Shown one piece after another: positions 12,401-41,111 of a stretch of DNA of 64,000 nt. The stretch is from Seriola aureovittata. Lineage: Eukaryota; Chordata; Actinopteri; Carangiformes; Carangidae. The notes under the pieces were generated by a model. The model made no database searches and was not told the DNA's origin. It worked only from the letters and a program-made list of their open reading frames with translations. Within the stretch, counting starts at the first letter, position 1, and every line of letters begins with the position of its first letter. The stretch lies in contig NC_079384.1 in the NCBI RefSeq assembly GCF_021018895.1, positions 10,463,140 to 10,527,139 of the forward strand, in the 5' to 3' direction. The position numbers and the translations under genes are program-made.

Positions 12401-13900
12401 AAACATTTCAACTAAGATGGTTGTATTTTACCAGTGCCAGAATGCACCAGATTTCAGCGCTTCCATCAATGGAACGAATCACACAGACAAACCTCAGTAT
12501 GGATATCTAAACAAGAAACTACCTCCACAGATTTTGAGTTCATCAACGAACTGGACGAGTAAGTGTTAAATGTTTACCCACCGACTGCATAAGAAGGAAG
12601 GAAAAGTAGAGAGGGCATTTCACTAAGTGAAAGATCTTCAGGTGTGTCTCTTCTTTTATGATTTATAAGGTCCTGATAAGCACAGGGACTCTGATCAAGA
12701 CTGAGTATGCTCAAACAAGCTCCTGATAATACACTAAGTGCAACAAGGATGGATTATTATATCACAAAACTGTTATATTAATCACTGTAGCATCATAACG
12801 TGTTTTATTTTGATGCTTCAAACCTTCAGCTTCTACTACAGTAATTTCAAACCAACTCCTGAACACTTTCAGAAAACACTAATGACATGATACAATAACA
12901 GTGGTTATTTTTCTTTTTAGGAGAGGGTGAATGAGACAGTGTGACTGTGTGTTCCACTTGGCGCTGTCCTGGAGAAAGTAACAGGATTACGGCAGACAGC
13001 TAAGTCAACAGCTGACAGAAACACACACACACACACAGACACGCACACACACGCATGCACAAACTGTACATATACTCACACACATCTCACAGCTGACAGC
13101 GGGACAAAGCAACAGCTGTCCGACCTGAGACATGGCCCTGGAACCATCATCGGCCTTTACTTAACTATCCCTGCGTGTGGATTTGTGTGTGTTTCCAAAC
13201 ATATGATCAGCGTAAGATGCAATTTAAACAAAGCTATAGCTAAAGAAAGATACTCTGAAAGGTTTCCATGTCACCTAAATGTCAAAAGGGATAAAAAAAA
13301 TTAAAAAAAAAGATTATTTGTTGTAAAGAAAATAAGGAAATAAAACAAGGCAAGTGTCCTGATTATTTTATGTAATGCTATTTATGTCAAGACAAGATAA
13401 ACTGGCAATAATGCTTGGTACAATCATATCTTCATCTTTAGACTATACAGACCAAAAATACAATTCATTATCATCATTGATTCATATGGAATACTTGCAA
13501 TTTAAATTCCAAGTGTAAAATTGCTAAGAAAAACTGCAATGAGATGCTGTCCTCAAATCTTTCAAGCCCTTTATACTGTACATACTTATAATTGTAGAGC
13601 TGTAGTAACTGGTCCAGCTCTGCCATTGCTGCAAGGCATCTCAAGTTTTCCTGCCCATACAGGTGCATTAGGGTGAGTGCCGAAACACGGTGTTGGTGCA
13701 GAGCGGAGGAAGTGGGATCTGCTGACTGCCTCTATCTTTTATTGAACAGTGTCATCTGATGCCAACAATGAAGCCGCTGCCTCATTATCTGTCCGCCTGC
13801 CAGGACCAGGCTCACACCCATGCACAAACCATGTGCCATTCATCCTATTCAGATATCCTGAAATGGCACGACTGGCACGTGCCTGTGTATGGATGTCAAC

Positions 13901-13950
13901 ACACACACAGACAGACACACACAGACAGACACACACACACACACACAGAC
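13901..13950. repeat. Compound (CA)n/(CAGA)n microsatellite
   Basis: CA dinucleotides interspersed with ACAGACAG units. A looser CA-rich stretch lies at 13,020-13,085. Confidence 0.9.
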
Positions 13951-14930
13951 TGGTAGAATCCTCTGGAGTGAGCTGGATGACAGCTGATGTCTTTTGATAC
14001 CGATTGTTTACTGTGCAGCGGAGTGTGTCGACCTCCCACCCAGAATGCTGAGTCCACTGAAAAGCGTTCACCTCGAAAACAACATCACCAAAGCAGGTGG
14101 TCAGCCAGCGGACGTTTCTGGATATTAAAACCCGCGGGACATCTGTCGCTCTCCCTTTGACCGTCTAGTGTTTCAGCACATGTGATGGGGGACGGGGGCA
14201 TGGGAGGAGGGGGAGAAGGAGAACGCTCGGAGTAGCTGACAGTTGTCAACACAAGTCATGTGGTTTTCTAGCCCTGTGTTTATAGAGCCAGGGCATCACA
14301 GACCCCAATGCGCCATCACGGTATCCACAATTTAGATATGACTTATGTTTATTCAGTGTTACACACAAAATGTAGCACCAATATATAAATAAATGTCATA
14401 ACTGGCTAAAGTGGTTGAGATCTGAATGAACATAACTTTATCCTCTGGGACTATAAACACAAAACTATATGACATGACTTCTGCTGGATGGGTGGTCTGA
14501 TCCACACTGGGACTGAATTTTCATCGATTTATTCTCTTCTCTCTATGTTTGGTCTACAAAACGTCAGTTTTAAAAACGTCTTAAAATCCAAGGTTACACT
14601 TTAAAATAGCTTATCATATACGACAAACAATCCACAACCCAAAGTTATTCAGTTTACAATCCAAAAAGACCATGAAGAGAACCAAATCCTCACAACTAAG
14701 AAGCTGTAATGAGGAAATGTTTGGCATTTTTGCTTGAAAACAGACTTAAATGGTTCATTTTTATCAAATAAATTTGGATTTATTATTATTTGGACTAATA
14801 TGTTCAACTCTTCTCCACATTCCATGTAATGTTCCAGGTTTAAATGCAGCCCCGGGCCTTTCCTGCATGCCACACCCCCAGTTTTTACCATTCATTTCAT
14901 CATTTATCTATCTTATGAGGGCAATCCTCC

Positions 14931-14956
14931 AATATATATAAATATATATATATATA
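14931..14956. repeat. (TA)n tract
   Basis: Alternating AT/TA of about 26 bases with one interruption. Confidence 0.85.
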
Positions 14957-17900
14957 AACCTAAGATTAACGATGGTACCACATTGTGCTCTAATGTCATT
15001 GATCTAAACAACAAGTAAAAGTCAGGACAGCGACGACAGCAGTCTGGCTTTAAAGTGCATTTCAACCAGATGAGGCAGCAGCACTACGTGGCCTCAGCCA
15101 GCTGGATGAAAAGAACACATCTGGCGAGCTGAGTCAAATGCCTAAAGATGCCAAACTCTGTTGAAATATTTGGCGAAGTCGTCTCTTCCACTCAAACACG
15201 TGAACAGTAAAAATGTAGAGAGAGACGGTTGCAGAGGGATGCAGACATACTTTACTGTACTGTACTGTACGCGAACATGCCCACTCTGCATTTCAATACA
15301 AACCATCGCTGTAGGTGAAACAAAGCCGACTTTGTCACAAGGCCAACATCAATACACATTCAAACTGCTTACATGTAGAGACGGGAAGGACTATTCCTTC
15401 TATTTACAATAGCACAAACAAAATGCTGACTTCTGTGAAGAGGATGACATGTCAGTTTGTCTGGAATAAAACTCCCTATGACACATCTATCACTTTCCTA
15501 CTGGCCCCAGGTGAAACATATGGCACTCCTGGAGGGCTGTGATGAATACACTAGCCCTATAAAATAATCCCCGGTTAGCCGACACAGGTGTTGTAGTACA
15601 AAGTAACCATTACTTTCTTTTCTGTCTGACAATTAACTGAGTCAGGGCAGGACAAGCCCATGTACTATCCCTTTGAAACCAGTCATCTTCAGCTCCTCTG
15701 AATGTCTGCAGCCAGTCCTGTCTTGTTCATATCTCCTCGGTTTTGTGGCATAGCTGAAATATTTCAAGTTAAAGAGTTAAAAAAAAAAAAAAAAAGAAGG
15801 ATGGAGCGAATACAGCTAATCTTCATTGGCTTTAAATATTTGTAGCAGATTTACAGGAAAATTCTAAAGTGTTGCTGCTGAATGTGGGGGAAAACCCCGG
15901 GTGGGTTCTTGTAAAAGACTGGAAACACTCTTTTTGGCCGATCAACTGATCTAAATCCGCTTCCGGCCTCACATTTTCATTCACTTTGTTTTCCAGCATC
16001 TCTGCAGTTTAGCAGGCTCTCCTCCAGGGAATGTGCTTCATCCTTCTTCCCACTTCATCCTGACTTTTTCTTCCTGTCCATAACTCGCCTCACTCCCATA
16101 TTTGTTTCTCCATTCCTTTTCACAATCATGCACGTGTTGAGTATCAATGGCTTGTATGACACAGACAGTATACAAGACACTGGGTGGAACCGCTCCTTTG
16201 CATAAACATTTCCACAGTGAGGAAGAGAGCTCGGATGTCTGTGCTCAGAGGGCAGAGGGCTGCGTTGCCACAGATACACGGATCTGTTTGGACGGCAGAG
16301 GGTTTTCCCTTAGAGGACCCCAGAGGTGCCCAAGGATATGCCGCACCCTTAAAATATAGCTGAGCCCTAATAGTTTGCACATGAGCTGTTACATAACGCG
16401 ATCTCTGCCTTGGAATCACATCATGACATGCCTTGCAGAAACACGATCAGTTCATGGGTAGTAAATAAGTGTTGGAAAAATCCACTCGAACACAAAATTC
16501 TCACAACTTCTTCCCAAAGTTTTAGGCAATTCAGGGTGAGCTGAGGACGTTAACGAGAGACTGCCAGGATGGCAAAAACGTAGCTTGCTTCGATGAGTTT
16601 TCCTAACTGCTTGCTGACATGTTTGTGAATCAACTCTTGGGGCAACTGGTACTGGGACTGGCCTGGAGTTATGGGACTGTAACACCAGGCCCATAGGAAT
16701 TCAACAAAACTGCCCAAACTACAGCATTGCCAGCAACGTCAATCGTCAAATGGTCACATACTTGACAAGAGGATACGGAAGAGAACATCCACGGATTGCT
16801 CTCAGTTTCAGGACTAATGATACGCATTTATATAAAGCTTATTTAGGGTGTAAAGGTTCAACAAAGCGACTGAGAGAGAGAGAGAGTCTACAGAGATACT
16901 TCACATCGTAAATGTTACTGTCCTTAAGATTTTATGGGACAATAAAACTACTATTTATCATCATTTTGTACCAAGCTCAAATGCCATTCCGATTTCTAGA
17001 AGGGTGGCAGTAAGATCAGGGCAAAGCTTTGAGTCTCATGTCATTGACAATTCAATGGCAAACCAGTTGCTCTATGTATGTTGTACAATATCTAACACTG
17101 TATGGTGGCCAAAGGGTCATTGGCTAAGGTGGATGACATATAAGATGTCATCTGTGTATATCATTGAAGTCTTGACGCAATGAATCATACACACGGGGAT
17201 AATGCTGCACACTTTTCTCCAGTCACCTCTCAAAGTTGCACACACAAGTAGTTGTGTGAAGAATGAAGAAACAGAGCTTCGAGAGAGAAGTTCAAATCCT
17301 GTTTTCTCACCTCCGCACTTAACCTGCGTGAAGTAGCCGTTTTACCGGGATTGCCAATTTTGAAGGGTGTCAACACTTACCAGAAAATAGCCTCCTTGAT
17401 TCTAATGTCATATGGTTGGGTGGGAGGTATAAATGATTTGACTGGCTACAAATAATTAGAGCATCTACCCAATAGCATGCTGGCTCTGAAAGTAACAGCT
17501 GACTGTGCAGATTGCTGAGTGCTTTCTTGTTTAGTCTTCTTGCAAACATGAACAACTCTCAGTTTCTCCGCCCCCATGGTTGCTCAGTTTGTTTGTCTGA
17601 TCTTGTCTTTAGAGACTCTGATATTTTTAAACTTAAAACAACGTATAGTACTGTTGCACATTTTTGCACAATTATGGATCCTGCTTGTGTATTAAAGCAT
17701 CTTTCCTCTATTCTTTCTAAATAAAACCCTGAATTATTGAGTTTACTTCAATAACATTGAAGCCAAAATGCAAAGTCAGTGTATCAGCTGAGGAGCTTGG
17801 CATCATCTTGATCACCATCAGTCGGCTGAAACTCCAAGGTAACTTCCTTAATTCACTCTTATTATATCTCAGTATCACTCATCACTTCTGTCTTTGCAGC

Positions 17901-19611
17901 GTCCGCTCATACCAGCTGAAAACTCATCGTGCCCCTTTTCACATCCAGTTCAAATCAAATTAATCCTCCTGTCCTTTTGCTGCCTCTTTAGCCAAGCTAA
18001 CTAATACTGTGCTGCCTGCAAAGAACGTAAGGAATGTTGTCATTTTTTAACGTCTGAGCCGTGGCTTCTCTCTGAAGTGACGGCGCATTACACAAGAGGA
18101 TGAAAAATTGAACTTTCCTTTTTCATTCCCATGCATCAAGTTATTTTTATTATTGCTTTTTTGCTCTGCTTTACATTCTGTTCTGCCGCTGTGGCTTGGA
18201 GTGCCTCTGCCTGCTTGCCATAATATCACAGCACAGAAAAATCCTGTGACAGTGATAATTTATGTTGCTATTACAATATACACAATTATATGTGTCATTG
18301 GATTTATTGGAAAAGCGACCGCGGAGTGTTTGTGTGACACGTAATACATGCAAACTGACACAAACATCTCGAGTTTCTTTGTCACCAAGAGCTGATACGG
18401 GTCCCTGTTGCTGGCGTTCAATAATTCAGGGAGTGGGATGTGTGCATCCAAAATCCTGACTACGCACTAAACAAAAACAGAAGCAGGACAACAGAAGAAC
18501 CAACCAACCAACACTTGATTAACGCTCTGATAGTAATTAAAGAAGCAACTTTCTGACTAAATAGTTTGCCGGGTGCAACTCAGATGAAGGAATACGTTTT
18601 CATGTACAGTGCTCTTGCACAAGAAACAACAAGTCTTTTTCATTTTTAATTAAAGATCACTGGTAGGACACCTGCAGGCTAAGTGAAATAGAAAAGCTTT
18701 TATGGTGCGTCTCACTGCCAAAGCACTGTAACTCATTACAACGACACTGCAGCAGAGGAGCCAGAGACCAAAGTGATGATAGTGGAGTGAAAAATACTGA
18801 CGTCCTGGTTGCGGTGTGTGGATGGTTTGAATACATGCATTCGTTACAAACCACAATTCTGCATCTTCTACCTATATGTTGTCTGCATGATTGGTGTTTT
18901 TAATCTACGTATCTATGCATCTTATTTTCCTCCTGTATTCAAAGTTTAAAGCTCCAAATTGAAACAACACACTCACTTCACTGTCATGACCATGCACATG
19001 TGGAAGAGAATATATAGGACACCCACAGTTCAATAACTAAAGCTGTGTGTAAAGACACATACTGTATTGTGCAAATAAGACAAACCTGAGGACATGTCAG
19101 TGCAGAGATGGTTAAATCATGGCTGAATGTCTTATTTGGCTTTTGCTCTCTTGACATTGCTTTTGTAAGATTGCTCCTGCCATAATTATGACTGTAATCT
19201 ATCAATTCCCTTCAGTGAAATGAATGTGCTGTCAGCTCTAACAGATTAAGTCTATCAAGTCCATACTAAAGTGAACACAATTTGCAGCACACTCCAAGCC
19301 TGTTCCACTAAATCTGGATAGCTGACTCAGTTCAAGCCTCAGACTCTTTGGGCCAAGTGGCTGAGTCAACTGCATAACTAAAAAAAAAAACCTACTGCTC
19401 CTAAAGAGTCCTGTCAGAGCCTGAAGGTCTAAAGGCCCTATACACACCTTATAATGTACACTATGGTACAACCATGGCTGTAGATGCTACTCCAGAAAAT
19501 GGATTGATGGACTGATTGTGATATAAAATGATGTACAGTATACCATGAGGATTAAATCCACACCGCCCACCTTTGATTTAAAGTAACAAAGTGTCCTGAT
19601 ATGGCTTAGAA

Positions 19612-20035
19612 TAGGATCGAATAGAATAGAATAGAATAGAATAGAATAGAATAGAATAGAATAGAACAGAGTAGAATAGAATAGAATGCATTTGGAGAAT
19701 AGAACAGAGCAGAAACGAATTGATTAAATCAGAACAGAATTAAGTAGAACTGAGCAGAACACACTAGAATAAAACAGAACAGGGCAGAAGAGATCAGAAT
19801 TCAACAGAACAGAACAGAACAACAGAACAGAACAGAGTAGAACATACCGGCACAGAAATAATTAGAACGGAGCAGAAATAATTTGAACAGAGCAGAATGG
19901 AACAGATCAGTATTCAACAGAACAGAACAGACTAGAATAGAACTGCACAGAATTAATCAGGACAGAGAAGAATTGATTAGAACCCAGCAGATCAGACTAG
20001 ACTAGAACAAACAGAAACACAAACAGAATGGTAAA
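19612..20035. repeat. Degenerate pentanucleotide satellite (TAGAA/CAGAA)n
   Basis: A near-perfect AGAAT/ATAGA pentamer array occupies about 19,621-19,690. It then decays into about 340 bases of CAGAA, GAGCAGAA and TAGAAC variants. The purine-rich strand is the plus strand. Confidence 0.92.
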
Positions 20036-20101
20036 CATCAGAGTGCTTGTGTCCAGACCACCATAGTTAAGTGGATGTGTGACCAGAATATTCCCTCAGC
20101 T

Positions 20102-20103
<2 letters not shown>

Positions 20104-20166
<63 letters not shown>

Positions 20167-20183
20167 TGTGTGTGTGTGTGTGC
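20104..20183. repeat. (TG)n microsatellite
   Basis: About 40 TG units with a single TC interruption, one of the longest dinucleotide tracts of the window. It lies about 450 bases from the proposed first dnmbp exon, inside the intron. Confidence 0.97.
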
Positions 20184-20635
20184 CCCTCACATGGTGGAAC
20201 AACTGACAGCAGTGGCCACAGGTGACAGACAGCCAGACAGACAGATCATTTGGTCTTCAGCACTTGTGTTCACTGCCATCACTCATTCAGCTCACGTCAT
20301 TAGTCGGTTCAGCCCTGAAAGCTGTGTCTTCACACTGAGGCTGCTGGCTGCTCTGAGGTCTGTGTGGAGGATAAATCATGTCCAAACGTACGCAACCAAA
20401 AGACTGTCAGCCCCATAACTGTAACAGTGCAACGATTATCACAGTGGAGGAAAATGCAGTGTTATTACTGTACCAGAGAGCAGCTAATGTTAGGGTTGTA
20501 GATGTAAAAGCATGTATTCATGTGTTATTACTAACTTGGATGTGTCTCAGCTCAGCCTTCATCCAATGATACGCGTTTTTGGAAACGCACAAGGAGCAAA
20601 AGTGAACAGTTTGTGTCTTTTGGCGCTTTTCTTAC

Positions 20636-21060
20636 CTATAAAGTAGTTGAACGACCAGTGGAAAACGTCGTTAGATCCAGTCAGACAAGATATCCAACTT
20701 CTTCAGCCTGATGATGTGGTGGTGGTGTTGGTGGCGGAGCTGCTTTTTCTCCTCGACACAACTTTTCAGCAGCTACACGTCCCTCAGCTTCGGAGCTGTG
20801 CACAGAGACATTGTACCCCACCCTCCCCGGGGAAGAACTGCTTTATTTCGGCGTGAAGGTCAAGAAAACATGTTGACAGTAGAAAGCGACGCGGCTCGGT
20901 CCTGGCTGTGTCTCGGTAGAATCAGCTGTCATCACATTAGAAACAGGCGCAGGCGAGTCACTTAGCGCCTCTCCATGCCTACATACAACAACGCCACCCA
21001 CTTTTTTCCAAAGTGACCCGGGGCTGGCCCGACCGGCGCCTGACTGAAAAGAAAAGAAAG
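20636..21060 (-). other. dnmbp: Probable non-coding first exon and CpG-rich promoter of dnmbp
   Basis: A strong minus-strand donor (CTTTATAG, then GTAAGA) closes a putative exon at 20636. The block upstream (about 20,700-21,060) is the most CpG-rich stretch of the window, with GCGACGCGG, CCCGGGG and GGCGCCGGTCGGG-type words. It could splice to the acceptor before 8206. The transcription start cannot be placed; 21,060 is only an approximate edge. No TATA box was recognised. Confidence 0.5.
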
Positions 21061-21194
21061 TGGTTCCAAAAGCACAGGAGAGCACTGACTAATTAATTAC
21101 TAATAATTGTAAAGTAATTTTAACTTACATTTGATACTTTCACACTGTTATTTGTCAATAGTGCACAGGCTCGTGCAGCCACAACATGAGCCCA

Positions 21195-21345
21195 ACAACC
21201 AGTGGTGCCAGGTAACTAAGTACATTTACTAAAGTATTTCCATTTAACGTGACATTAAACCAGTACATCTCAAAGGTAAATATTGTACTTTTATGCTCAA
21301 CTAAATGTTTCTAATAATTCTAGTTAAGTTACTTTGCAGATGCAG
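21195..21345 (+). repeat. Dispersed repeat, family A (copy 1)
   Basis: It starts with a GTGGTG..GGTAACTAAGTACATTTACT-type head followed by AGTATTTCCATTT and tracts ending near TACTTTTATGCTC. The same words recur in reverse orientation at about 26,396-26,830 and 45,500-46,015. A related tail lies at about 21,690-21,800. I recognise the family as abundant in percomorph genomes. Confidence 0.7.
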
Positions 21346-23368
21346 ATTTTACACACAAAACACATGATCAGTCTATAAAATGTAATGCTATTGAACCACC
21401 CAACAAAATCAAAATCATTTGAACTTACCTTCACCTTCACCAGCTACAACATTAAAATGCCACTTCAACATTGATGCAGTTATATTAATCCTGTATTATA
21501 TGACTGCAATTAATAATTATTTTCTTTATATATTTTTTTTATCAAATGGTTGAAAATAAATGGCACTTAACCCAAAATATATTCAGTTTCCTCAAAAGCA
21601 GCTCATATAGGAGCTGGATCTGGGTAAAGGTAGCTTGAAAAAAAGACTGGTGATTAAATAATGAATCGATTATTAATTTTCTGTGGATGGCCTGATCATT
21701 TCAGGCTTTACTTTTTTAAGTACAGTTTGCTGATAGCTCTGCACTTTTATTACACTTTGAAGGCAGGACTTTTATTTAGTTGAGTATTTTTGCATTGTTG
21801 TGATATTATTATCACTTAACTATTCAGCAGATGTTGGCCCCCATTTTTTTATATTTCAAATTGTTTTGATGGACCAGAGTGAACTCACAGAAACTGGAAC
21901 TTTATCAAAAAATGTCATCATACATAAAGCCATATTTTGTAATTTTTCCCCAGAATAACCTTCCCTCTTATGACTTGTACACAGCTGACTCAATCAGAAC
22001 ACACAATTAGCATTCACTACACTATTACAAATGACACACTTGGTAAAAAAAAAAAAAGGGAAACCCAACATTTCAAGGATATTTCTTGATTTTCCAGTTT
22101 ACACTGTTGCATTACTTACCCGTTCAGCATAATTCCTGTCATATTATATGTCATCCATTGCTTGTGAGACACAGAAGAGGGAAGAAACACTGCTTTTGTG
22201 GCAGAGAATGAACTAAAATCAAAATGAACATTTCCTCACTTCATTACCTCATTCCTGTGCAGGTCAGCACATGCTCGGAGTGTCCACTCCACCCAGACCA
22301 AATACTGTTCTCAGGAGTTTAAGGAAGTAATATTATCTAAGTTTGGAGCTTGGTGACTTTGGACATTCTTTTATTTTGTGTTACAACAATTAATTTAACT
22401 GAATTAAATTCAATCTCCGCGGTTCTGAATTTAAGATATGTTTGATGCAGTTAGAAGTGTCTGCATGTCAGGAGTGAATGTAAGGGAAATAGCGGGAGCT
22501 CATATGGTTTACAGAAGTTGAAAAAAGTTCCCTGTAATGAAGCTTTTGGACACTCAGGAAGGTGTAAGCAGAAAATTGTTTTGTGGCTTTCTTTCTCACT
22601 GCAGCTCTTTTATTTAGCGTAATTAAAACAATGAAAACCTTTTTTATAGGGAGAGAAAATCCCAGTCATTGCATTTGGTTAACCATTTTCTCAACCATGG
22701 CCATTGTGTGTAATGGCGTGAAACACTGAATCCTACTTTTGCTGTGTCTGCAGTAATGACAGCTTCCTCATATGTGATCTTGAATGTGCGGAACAATAGC
22801 AGGAAACAGAGCCAGTTGGATGTTTTCACCCTCACATGTTGGCACAGAAAAGACACAGAACACATGAAAACATCCTCAGTCAGACACACATACACACAAC
22901 ACAACATTTGTATTGTAGGTATTCACATTTATAGAGTCTTCATACGCTTTGTGTTTGGTTTATTACTGTGAAAAAGTGTTATAATTGTTACAATTATATA
23001 AGGAAAATATGTGTATTGTTAGAGAAAAATATAATATGGAGAATAACACACTACATGACATAATACATTATACCATTATACTTTTGAGAATGTCACTACA
23101 TCATCACCATCCAATGACAAAGCACCAAAAAAAAAACAAAATGTCAACTTTTCATGAGCTGGAAAAAAAAGAAAAAAAATCATTAATTTTTAGAGAGTAA
23201 CTTCCAATAAAACCTTGTCACCGGTGTCGTAGAATTTCTCTGCTACCTCTGAGTCAATGAAAGTGGGTAAAGCAGTGTAGGAGATGTCTGGCACTGTAGG
23301 ACCATTGGTGGGCTTCATTGACGCCACTTTTTGGCCAACTCAGTGTACACAAATGCGAGCGCAGCCCC

Positions 23369-23412
23369 TCACACACACACACACACGCGCACACACACAC
23401 ACACACACACAT
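23369..23412. repeat. (CA)n microsatellite
   Basis: A CA tract interrupted by one CGCG. Confidence 0.95.
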
Positions 23413-25573
23413 GCTCTCGCCCATGCTACAGCTGAGAACACTCCAGATCAGTGGCACTGTATGAAATGCTGGCTTTGTCTTCTCACACAGTGGCCACTTT
23501 CATTCAAGGGCAGTATGTGGGTCTATTGTTGTCTTTCAATATTTGCTGCCGGTTGATCGTCACTATAATGCTCTGCAGGCAGAGAATACATTGGCTGTCG
23601 CACAGTCATCCCGTTGTGTTTCCTCTGAGAAACATGGAAATGACTGCAGCCAGTTGTTGCAGTTACTGAACCGATGTCAGAAAGTGAATGATTATTGTGA
23701 CTCATTTTTATCATGACGGTACGGTTTGATGTTCCCCAGTCTCCTCTCATCAAACCATTTGTGTGTGTCTCTATGTTTGTCTTTGGGGGGAACCTCTGTG
23801 TCACTGTCACAGAGTCAAGAGTCACGGAGTGCCCAGCGAAGTGCGCTTTTCCTCTTTCCTGCTCGTCAGAGAGAGGCTATTGTTGTACTCTCTATAGTGT
23901 TCATGAAAGGTACGGGAAAAGCAGATTGAGAAATTTCGAGAGCGATAGTCCAGTCCACTCTTAACAGTTTGTTAAGTCCATTGCAAAGGGCCTCTTGCTT
24001 TTAGAGAGGAGTATCATTCAAAAAACCATACTCTGACAAAAAGGATCATATGAATTTTCCTGTCACCAAGAACAGCACGCTGTTGAAACCTTTCATAATG
24101 ATACATTTTCCTGAAGTTTTCCGCCTCCATTATGTAACTTTGGTCAAATGAACACTTTAATTACAATGGGTAGGGGAATCTACGAGTGAAAGTGATGCAG
24201 AGATTCCATCAGCGTTGGATTTGACATATTAATTAACAAATGTTTACACAACAGAAACGCACAACTAAGAGTTCTTCATTTGAGCAATTAGGGATGAGCA
24301 TGTCCATTCATTTCATTGTGCATTGTTCTAAGAGCCATCACCCTACCCTGTGCTGCCACCTCCAGGATGCTGAGGCTCAGTCTTGTGACAGTGCAGAACG
24401 TCAAGGCTTTCACGTCGGCTCGTTTTGTGTGTGTCATCTGCTTTGATGTTACTAACACGACACAAACATGATCAGTGATTGTTTGCCCACTGAGTGTATC
24501 TGTGTGGTCAGATTGCTTCTATATCCAGTTGATAAGAGCTTAGTATGAACAGTTGGTGGACTGCACCACTGACAGTGGGTTCTAGTTGGGTTCTGAGACA
24601 AATGGAACTGGATCAGCACATTAAGGAAAGGGAAACTATTGTCTGTATTTCCAGTAAGTCATTTGACGGTAGTGGTGATGCACATTATTACTCCTTGATC
24701 AGTCTGACAAATCTCATAATACACATACATATATAATATATTACTTTTTATATCACTCAAATTGTAGTAATATTATATTAATTATATATTAGTGATTATT
24801 TTATTATTATGGTCATTGCAGAGGTGTCCAGAAGTGTAATTGTGAGAGTGAGATACATGTTCAACTGTATCAGCTGATGATTATTTGTTAAGAATTCACA
24901 TAGACAAATCAATTGCCAGTGGGTTTAGTAAAGGTAGTAAAGCAGATGCAGATGTTTTCCTAGGGGGCCAGGATGAGAGCTTTTCTTTCTTGAATAACTG
25001 CCCTTTTGACAGGAAACTGGATCAAATACAGAACAAAGGCATCTGTGTTTGGCTCCCTTCCTTGTGCTGCAGCGACATCTACTGTTCTACAAATGTAAAA
25101 CACGAGATGTCTGAAAGGTTTAGCAGGTAAAAGTAGATTTTTCCAGTGAGCAATGCATTATTTCCAGATGACCAGAATAGATTTGAAACACCCCTCGACT
25201 TGTAAATATAGGAGGAAAACTGTTATTATTGCATATTCTCAGGGCAATGAGTCAAATAACATTTAACATGAAGCTCGGACTAACAGAGTTTGAAGCTTGG
25301 TATTTCATATAACATTTACAGTTAAAGCTTTATCTTTCCACCTCATTTCATTTTGCTTATCTAATGTCATGTATCTTGCTTTCTTAGTATTCATTTACTC
25401 CTTATGTGTGTATGTATCTGAAATGCTATAAAACAAAGATTACTATTGGTACTATTGTTATTTTTTAACAGGGAAAAACCAGTGATGTTATTCATTCATA
25501 TGCATTAAAGAAGAATGAGCAGGTGAGACACAATAAAAACACAAACTATAAAGATGGTAAATTAAAACAGTCT

Positions 25574-25579
25574 TTTATT
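25574..25579 (-). terminator. cpn1: Candidate cpn1 polyadenylation signal
   Basis: TTTATT on the plus strand reads AATAAA on the minus strand, about 280 bases after the cpn1 stop codon. No closer AATAAA-type hexamer was clearly better. The cleavage site would lie near 25,555. Confidence 0.5.
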
Positions 25580-25855
25580 TTCAATTTCAATTTTCCTCAA
25601 ATTATAGAAATCAAAATCCAAAAAGTCCTTTACAAAGACAGGATAGCTGTGTTCATACAAATCAACACTGTTACATAAATACACCAGGTTTGCAACATTT
25701 CCTTAATACAGACACACAGTTTACATTTATCAACAAAAAACAAACAAAAACAACAGAGGTTTGAAATACATAATCATAGGACTACAAAGGTAAAATTACA
25801 TACATATATTATGGTCATTTACCATGTTTATGTGGTCTAAATCATTGTCCATGTC

Positions 25856-40433
<14,578 letters not shown>

Positions 40434-41021
40434 GGTCCCTCAGTCCAAGTTGTGCAGCACAGGAGGAGATAAGAGGAGTCTGGTAAAGAGACTGTTGCAA
40501 CAATGCAATACACTCACACACTTTCACTTTATGTTTATCTCTTTACACGCCAAACATACTGCTCAGTCCCTGCTTGCTCTTTTCCTTTCTTGTTCCCCTT
40601 CTTTCTCCTGCTCTCCCTCTCCCCCTGCCTCCTCCCACATATACTCCTCACACTGAAGAGCAAGTAAGGACAGCCCCTCGCTCCTTCTTTGTCTCACTCT
40701 CCTCCTCCAACAGCTGCTTCTCTCCCTCTCTCTTTCCCTTTGGGTCCTTGTCAAGTACATGCAACTTGCTTTATTGCTGCTTAGAATGCTTGTGCTTCAA
40801 GTAGTTCGCCCCACAGCCCCCTCGGCTCTCGGCACACACAATCTGAATTTCATTCTGTCTCTCAGACACTCATTTTCTATCCCTTTCTTTGTCTCTTACT
40901 CTGGTTTGGTTCTATACTCCCTTCCTGGGAAAGAGGGGTTGTTTCCACGGCACTGCTCTCCCCAACCCCTGCAGCCCTCAATCATCCATTCATTAACTCT
41001 TAAGTCAACACACAACCCCTC

Positions 41022-41111
41022 TGTGTGTGTGCGTGTGTGTGTGTGCGTGTATGTGTGTGTGTGTGCGTGTGTGCGTGTGTGTGCGTGTGTGCGTGTGTGT
41101 GTGTGTGTGTG
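41022..41111. repeat. (GT)n/(GTGTGC)n microsatellite upstream of cpn1
   Basis: About 90 bases of alternating purine-pyrimidine GT with regular C interruptions, some 590 bases upstream of the cpn1 ATG. Confidence 0.95.

Larger units (their letters stand above)
8207..20635. other. dnmbp first intron, 12.4 kb
   Basis: The interval between the proposed 5' UTR exon and the start-codon exon. It contains microsatellites (9422-9470, about 13,020-13,085, 13,901-13,950), a TA tract (14,931-14,956), an A run (about 15,779-15,796), a pentamer satellite (19,612-20,035) and a TG tract (20,104-20,183). Short open frames show no protein family I recognise and no splice context. Confidence 0.55.
21070..25560. 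other. Intergenic DNA between dnmbp promoter and cpn1 3' end
   Basis: No gene was recognised. It contains fragments of a dispersed family (about 21,195-21,345 and 21,690-21,800) and a CA tract at about 23,369-23,412. Short frames have no recognisable homology. Confidence 0.6.

Noticed and set aside
16055..16694. Cluster of short frames on both strands in dnmbp intron 1
   Set aside because: No shared phase, no splice consensus and no family resemblance.
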